A stretch of DNA of 64,000 nucleotides from Streptomyces sp. ITFR-21 (lineage in GTDB: Bacteria; Actinomycetota; Actinomycetes; Streptomycetales; Streptomycetaceae), in assembly GCF_031844685.1 (NCBI RefSeq), contig NZ_CP134605.1:2079501-2143500 (forward strand), in the 5' to 3' direction. The stretch's first letter is position 1, and each line of letters begins with the position of its first letter. A program made the translations under genes and the position numbers. The notes under the pieces are model-generated. The model saw only the letters and a program-made list of their open reading frames with translations, did not search any database and had not been told where the DNA came from. Below, piece by piece: positions 63,629-64,000 of the stretch.

Positions 63629-63954
63629 GAGTCAAGTACCCCCAGTAGATGTCTGCTTCAGGCTGCGCGGCCATAAAGGAGTGCGGTGCCGCTGGGAGGT
63701 CCGGTGCGCGCCCGCCCCCGTGCGCTGACGCCTCGATCGTGCGCATGCCGCGCAACACCCTTGCGGCTTTCCCTGGCACCGTCAAGGTCATTGAGCACAC
63801 AATGGTGTCAATTGGCCGCGTGTGCCCGGGAGTTCGCTACCTCACTGTGACATCGGCCGGACGGGGCGCAGCGGGGTGCGGCAGGACCGGGCGTGCGGGA
63901 GTGTGAGGGGGTGTCAGAGTGCGCGGGGACGCGCGCGGGGAGTGCCGACCGCGA
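63629..63954. other. intergenic region between prfB and the surface-protein gene
   Basis: 326 bp. No supportable ORF. It must contain the promoter of the repeat protein. Confidence 0.5.
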
Positions 63955-64000
63955 TCAGACGGCGGCCTTATCGTGGGACTTGCGCCAGCGGATGCCCGCT
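63955..64000 (-). CDS. prfB: peptide chain release factor 2 (partial, last codons)
   Basis: Only the last 14 or so codons are visible, ending GIRWRKSHDKAAV and a TGA. The GIRWRK ending matches actinobacterial RF2, and prfB is the usual neighbour upstream of ftsEX in Streptomyces. RF2 releases peptides at UGA and UAA. The rest lies outside the window. Confidence 0.7.
   Translation of the reverse strand, partial: AGIRWRKSHDKAAV

Overview
The window has very high GC, frequent GTG starts with purine-rich ribosome binding sites, and many marker genes of sporulating actinomycetes. These include an SsgA-family sporulation protein, an NnaR-type HemD/winged-helix regulator, a DasR operator, a Streptomyces-type tmRNA and ftsEX next to prfB. 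It is chromosomal DNA of a Streptomyces or a close relative in the Streptomycetaceae. The order hpd/Lrp, murA, HU, malic enzyme, HelD-like helicase, nnaR, ssrA-smpB, S41 protease, ftsX-ftsE, prfB resembles, from memory, the core arm of Streptomyces chromosomes around the SCO29xx genes of S. coelicolor.

Layout, left flank (1-22.3 kb): the start of a MoaD/ThiS-type sulfur carrier gene and its JAMM peptidase, an amino-acid permease, DUF2017 and clpS, then the NAD-salvage pair pncB-pncA behind a perfect palindrome. Next come a secreted M6 (immune inhibitor A-like) metalloprotease, three RDD membrane proteins, an SsgG-like protein, a GlcD-type FAD oxidase, hpd with a divergent Lrp regulator, a Lon-like PDZ protein, an IclR regulator, a helicase, an MFS exporter and a tRNA-Cys(GCA).

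The tRNA-Cys gene is the attachment site of a 14-kb actinomycete integrative and conjugative element (AICE), bounded by 43-bp direct repeats at 22299-22341 and 36239-36281. From left to right it carries integrase and excisionase, then a translationally coupled replication module: DNA methyltransferase, prim-pol, a small zinc protein and a DUF3631 helicase. The transfer module follows, with a candidate clt, the FtsK-like TraB and a SpdB-like DUF2637 protein. After that come about seven small unknown proteins, and finally a divergent, lower-GC GntR regulator-HAD phosphatase pair. The most unusual signal is a hairpin leader present twice inside the element, directly before the methyltransferase start and before traB, with compensatory stem changes and an invariant loop.

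Right flank (36.3-64 kb): a P-loop kinase, an ICL/PEPM-family enzyme, a three-subunit xanthine-dehydrogenase-like operon, a GH20 hexosaminidase under a DasR site, a TPR membrane protein, DUF3039, YqgE, murA, HU, malic enzyme, a HelD-like helicase, nnaR and a HAD phosphatase. Recombinase-like debris lies beside ssrA-smpB, followed by an S41 protease, ftsX-ftsE, a zinc-ribbon membrane peptide, a repeat-rich LAxTG sortase substrate and the last codons of prfB.
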